37,490 nucleotides of DNA from assembly GCA_030698885.1 (NCBI GenBank), contig JAUYLN010000030.1, forward strand, positions 1-37,490. Direction: 5' to 3'. The position numbers and the translations under genes were made by a program. Position 1 is the first letter of the stretch. Each line of letters opens with the position of its first letter. The DNA is from a bacterium (GTDB lineage Bacteria; Patescibacteriota; Minisyncoccia; 2-02-FULL-40-12; IGHO2-01-FULL-4-A). This document shows, in pieces, positions 34,453-37,490 of this stretch. The notes under the pieces were generated by a model. The model was not told the origin of the DNA. It worked only from the letters and a program-made list of their open reading frames with translations, and ran no database searches.

Positions 34453-36876
34453 TTATTTATAATTTACTTTAATTTTAGAATTATCTCCAGCCCCTGTTCC
34501 TATAATTTGTTGTTCGGTGGTCGCTTCCTCCTTGACTTCGTCATCTGTCGAGGTAATCTCAAGTTTCGGTTCTATGCGTATGTAACCTCTTCTGGGGGAT
34601 AGGGCATGGTTTGCCAATAATCCAGCTAAGCCATCATCTATTTCTTGAGAGAATGAAACCGGTTCGCGGTCTTGATAAATCTCATTGACTATTCTGCGCA
34701 TTAGGGGTCCGACTACCCATCCGGCTGATTCGGACATTTCCCGGTCTTTGCTTGCTTCAAACATGTATTCCGGAAGTGAAATCGGTTTTGGTACATCATA
34801 GCCTATTCTTATGGCAACGATTATCTCGGGCGTGAAGCATACCAAGAGTAAGTCGTTCGGGCCGTCAGATGTACCGGTTTTGCATGCAACCTGCTGTCGG
34901 GCATTACGAAAAGTAATTTTGGTTGTGCCTATGTATGTTGCTGCCCGGAGCATGATGGTCATGAGATTTGCCGTGCGCTCACTCATTGCCTGATATGGCT
35001 TTGGTTTTTTTGCCTCGTGCAATATTTTGCCGTCGTGGGCGGTAATTTTAGTTATCATGCTTGGGGCAATATATTTGCCTTGTCTGGCAAACGGTCCGTA
35101 GGCGGCCGCAAGCTCAAGCAAATTAACATCTGAACCGCCGATGACTGTGGGCAGATATGGCTCAAGGCCCATTTCTGCTTCTTCGTCATCCGTTTTAATT
35201 CTGGCAAAAACCACATTTCCTTCAGGATCAACTACTCTGTTGCGCTTACCCCGTAGGCCAACCTGTCGGTACATACGAAAGACACTGTCCAAGGTGATTT
35301 TTTTAGCAAGCTGAAGGGTGGCGAGATTGACCGAACGGTCCAGTACCCAATAAAGAGCATTATTACCCATGGGCACGGGGTCGCGCTCTTTAAAGTTTTT
35401 GGGCGCCCACCAATCTACTTTTCCGTTGGCAGTTACAGAATTCCTCATCCTAAAAGGAGAATTGTTTACAGGATCATAAATATCCATGCCGGCATATTCA
35501 AGGGCCGCCGCATATGTGAAAGGCTTCATAGCTGAACCGCCGGAGCGTCTTGCAAATATGCGGTTGTACTGTGTTTCGCCGTATTCATTTCCGCCGGTCA
35601 TAGCCAGTATTTTGCCGGTTTTAACATCAAGAGTTACGCCGTATCCCTGAAGCTTCTCTTCTTCTGGAATTTCACCCAATTCTTTATTTAGCCGAGCCAG
35701 ATGTTCTTTTATGGCTGTGCTTAATATGTTTTGGTAGTGGGGGTTTTGGCTTGTGTATATTTTAAGTCCGCCGGTTTTGGTGAGGGTGTCATCGCTATAT
35801 CCGCGGGACATAAGAAATTCTTTTACGGTTCTGCTGAAATATCTGTCTTCCGGTTTTCTTATTGAGGTAATGCTTGCATTTTCAACTGATTTGAAATTAT
35901 CAAGCGGAAAAGCTGCTGCCAGTTTTTCCTGTTCGGTTATGCAGTCCTCATCTTCCATTTGGCCGAGGACGTAATTGTAGCGATCTTTAGCTCTCATGAT
36001 TCTTATGGCTTCTTTTTTGTCATGCTGTTTTACCAGTTCTTCCAAATCTTCGGGTGTTGTGTCAGGAGGAACTCTTGAGCGGTCAAATTCATGGAATATC
36101 GGACAATAATCAATTGGTTTTTTAACCATCGCCACAATGGTAGCCAGTGCCCTTAACTTTTTAACTGTTTTAGGGGTGTTGCTGATATTATTTGCCAGGT
36201 CGCTGTCTTTGTAATATGTCCTTATAGCCTCAAGGAGGCCGTTTGCGCCATGGCCAAAGTAGGTTCTATTCAGCCATTCTTCAAATATTCTTTCTTTTGA
36301 GTATCTTTTTTCAAGCTGAATAGCTATCCTTGCTTCAATTATTTTTCTTGTATAAGTTTGCTCCATTGTGCCTAGTGATTTTATCTCATCACCATAAATA
36401 TATCTCGCAAGTTGTTGTGTTATGGTGCTTGCACCTGAACGATGCCCATAACCAAAATTAGCTCTAATATTTTGATCTACCGCTCTTAGTATTGACCAAA
36501 AGTCTATGCCCGAATGTTCAAAAAATCTTTCATCTTCAGCTGCGAGAAAAGCTTTAACCAGCAGAGGGGGAATATCTTCATATTTAACCGGGTCTCGTAT
36601 TTCAAGAAAAAATACGTCCATTCGCGAACCGTTTGCAGCAAAAACTTCAGATGCTTGCATGGGTTCTTGTTTTGACATTTTTTCAAAATCTATCAGCTCA
36701 CCCTTGTCATTTGTGAGGCCTGTTGTTGAGTAGAAAAACCAGTAATAAGAGCATAAAAATACCAGTATGGATGAGTAGAGCATCCATTTGAGAGGTTTTT
36801 TAGCCCATAAACTATGGGCTAAAAGCCACAGGGCCTTGCCTGTTTTTATTGTCTTTCTTTGCAGTGTCGTTTTCAT
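34453..36876 (-). CDS. Class A penicillin-binding protein (PBP1A-like)
   Basis: An 807-aa bifunctional peptidoglycan synthase. A short cytoplasmic tail and one span (MLYSSILVFLCSYYWFFYS, about 32-50) anchor it. The GT51 glycosyltransferase domain has AAEDERFFEHSGID, GASTITQQLAR and RKIIEARIAIQLEKRYSKERI. The transpeptidase domain has the serine motif SAMK (about 448, in place of the more usual SSFK), SVN (about 513) and KTGTS (about 665), so all three active-site motifs are kept. The C-terminal 60 residues are polar. A weak SD (AGGGG) precedes the ATG. It is divergent from argS. Together with the LysM-M23 and transglycosylase-like proteins it makes up the cell-wall set of this window. Confidence 0.95.
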   Translation of the reverse strand: MKTTLQRKTIKTGKALWLLAHSLWAKKPLKWMLYSSILVFLCSYYWFFYSTTGLTNDKGELIDFEKMSKQEPMQASEVFAANGSRMDVFFLEIRDPVKYEDIPPLLVKAFLAAEDERFFEHSGIDFWSILRAVDQNIRANFGYGHRSGASTITQQLARYIYGDEIKSLGTMEQTYTRKIIEARIAIQLEKRYSKERIFEEWLNRTYFGHGANGLLEAIRTYYKDSDLANNISNTPKTVKKLRALATIVAMVKKPIDYCPIFHEFDRSRVPPDTTPEDLEELVKQHDKKEAIRIMRAKDRYNYVLGQMEDEDCITEQEKLAAAFPLDNFKSVENASITSIRKPEDRYFSRTVKEFLMSRGYSDDTLTKTGGLKIYTSQNPHYQNILSTAIKEHLARLNKELGEIPEEEKLQGYGVTLDVKTGKILAMTGGNEYGETQYNRIFARRSGGSAMKPFTYAAALEYAGMDIYDPVNNSPFRMRNSVTANGKVDWWAPKNFKERDPVPMGNNALYWVLDRSVNLATLQLAKKITLDSVFRMYRQVGLRGKRNRVVDPEGNVVFARIKTDDEEAEMGLEPYLPTVIGGSDVNLLELAAAYGPFARQGKYIAPSMITKITAHDGKILHEAKKPKPYQAMSERTANLMTIMLRAATYIGTTKITFRNARQQVACKTGTSDGPNDLLLVCFTPEIIVAIRIGYDVPKPISLPEYMFEASKDREMSESAGWVVGPLMRRIVNEIYQDREPVSFSQEIDDGLAGLLANHALSPRRGYIRIEPKLEITSTDDEVKEEATTEQQIIGTGAGDNSKIKVNYK

Positions 36877-36977
36877 TTATCCCCTGATTTTCAAAGACCT
36901 TGAATGGTAGATAGGATAGCAAAAATAATGCCGGTTCACAAATGGAAATATAAGCATTTTTTTGTTAATATGATCTT

Positions 36978-37490
36978 ATGTCCAAGAAGGAGCTTCATAA
37001 AATTATTGCCGAAACCACAGGTGAAGATAGTTTTGATATCATGTACCCGCCTGAAGGCATGGGTGATTTGTCGTGCAACATTGCTTTTCGTCTTGGAAAG
37101 GCAAGACGTGCTAACCCGGCCGATTTGGCGGAAGAAATTATCTCTAACCTTAAAAATATAGAAGAAATTAATGAGGCATTTTCTAAAATTGAATTTGCCA
37201 AACCCGGTTTTATAAATTTTTATTATTCTCCGGCAGTGCTCGCGGATAATCTCAAGAAGATTTTAAAAAGAGGAGATGATTACGGCAGGGGAGAGACTCA
37301 TAAGAAGGATAGGATTTTAATAGAATATTTCCAGCCAAACATTGCCAAGCCGTTGCATCTGGGCCATTTGAGGACGGCTATTATTGGAGACTCGCTGTTT
37401 AAGATAATGGAGTTTGCAGGATATAATATTGAATCGGACACGCATATAGGGGATTGGGGCACTCAATTTGGACTTTTAATGTATGCTTAT
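36978..37490 (+). CDS. argS: Arginyl-tRNA synthetase, 5' part
   Basis: The first 171 codons of a class I synthetase that charges tRNA-Arg; the gene runs off the window. The N-terminal Add-1 domain (tRNA D-loop recognition) has GDLSCNIAFRLGKARRANP and KIEFAKPGFINFYYS. The catalytic domain begins with EYFQPNIAKPLHLGHLRTAIIGDS; HLGH near residue 127 is the class I HIGH motif. DTHIGDWGTQFG follows. No SD; TAATAT ends six bases before the ATG, consistent with a leaderless or very short leader message. Divergent from the PBP gene, with about 100 bases between. Confidence 0.95.
   Translation, partial: MSKKELHKIIAETTGEDSFDIMYPPEGMGDLSCNIAFRLGKARRANPADLAEEIISNLKNIEEINEAFSKIEFAKPGFINFYYSPAVLADNLKKILKRGDDYGRGETHKKDRILIEYFQPNIAKPLHLGHLRTAIIGDSLFKIMEFAGYNIESDTHIGDWGTQFGLLMYAY

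Noticed and set aside
1-37490. Recoding of TGA (Gly or Trp) as in some candidate phyla
   Set aside because: TGA ends several genes at the expected place (4822, 32517) and none of the conserved genes needs it as sense.

Overview
The window looks like a piece of a small-genome bacterium of the Candidate Phyla Radiation (Patescibacteria), probably Parcubacteria-like. The evidence is indirect: information-processing genes mixed with many small secreted or single-pass membrane proteins of no recognisable family, almost no biosynthesis, frequent TTG/GTG starts, many core genes without a Shine-Dalgarno (SD) sequence, and standard stop-codon use (TGA is a stop). No plasmid, phage, IS or CRISPR gene was found.

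Layout. 1-5450: a saccharopine-dehydrogenase-like oxidoreductase (minus), a two-TM protein, tRNA-Arg(GCG), recG and tRNA-Ser(CGA). 5450-5780: gene-free, with a structured-RNA candidate (E1), a damaged copy of the tRNA-Ser 3' end and a G10 tract. 5783-10240: a small hypothetical, a Xer recombinase, a secreted lytic-transglycosylase-like protein, rpsO, an NYN nuclease and a small hypothetical. 10434-14360: pnp and a proline-rich single-pass protein. 14360-15091: a gene-free stretch holding a promoter-driven short RNA with tandem hairpin/T-tracts and a 345-nt self-closing structured element (E2). 15092-22094: DksA/TraR zinc finger, comM, LysM-M23 peptidase, an NHHEG-motif protein, yraN, a secreted hypothetical and nfo (with a relic of a second nfo 5' end). 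22252-32314: a secreted/membrane pair, tsaE, polA, mutM, a small basic protein, a DUF3048 protein, holA and a family 2 glycosyltransferase. 32517-37490: a four-gene accessory cluster, a 52-aa ORF behind a class A PBP, and the 5' part of argS.

The genes fall into two signal classes. Core genes (recG, rpsO, pnp, dksA, tsaE, polA, mutM, holA, the glycosyltransferase, argS) start without an SD, several just behind a -10 box, and are separated by short repeats. Lineage-specific genes (7360, 9841, 18494, 20058, 22252/22983, 32517-33647 and others) carry strong SDs, and most also have sigma70-type promoters (often TTGACT) and hairpin terminators.

The most unusual feature is a family of degenerate heptanucleotide tandem arrays (period 7, typically TAANNNN or CAANNNN). 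They sit between genes, often beginning exactly at a stop codon, and also in frame inside recG, yraN, tsaE, polA, mutM and the glycosyltransferase. GC-rich palindromes are scattered in the same way, including inside xerC, recG and yraN. Separately, E1 and E2 share an RNA substructure with identical internal loop sequence and compensatory changes in both helices, which makes a possible undescribed structured RNA.
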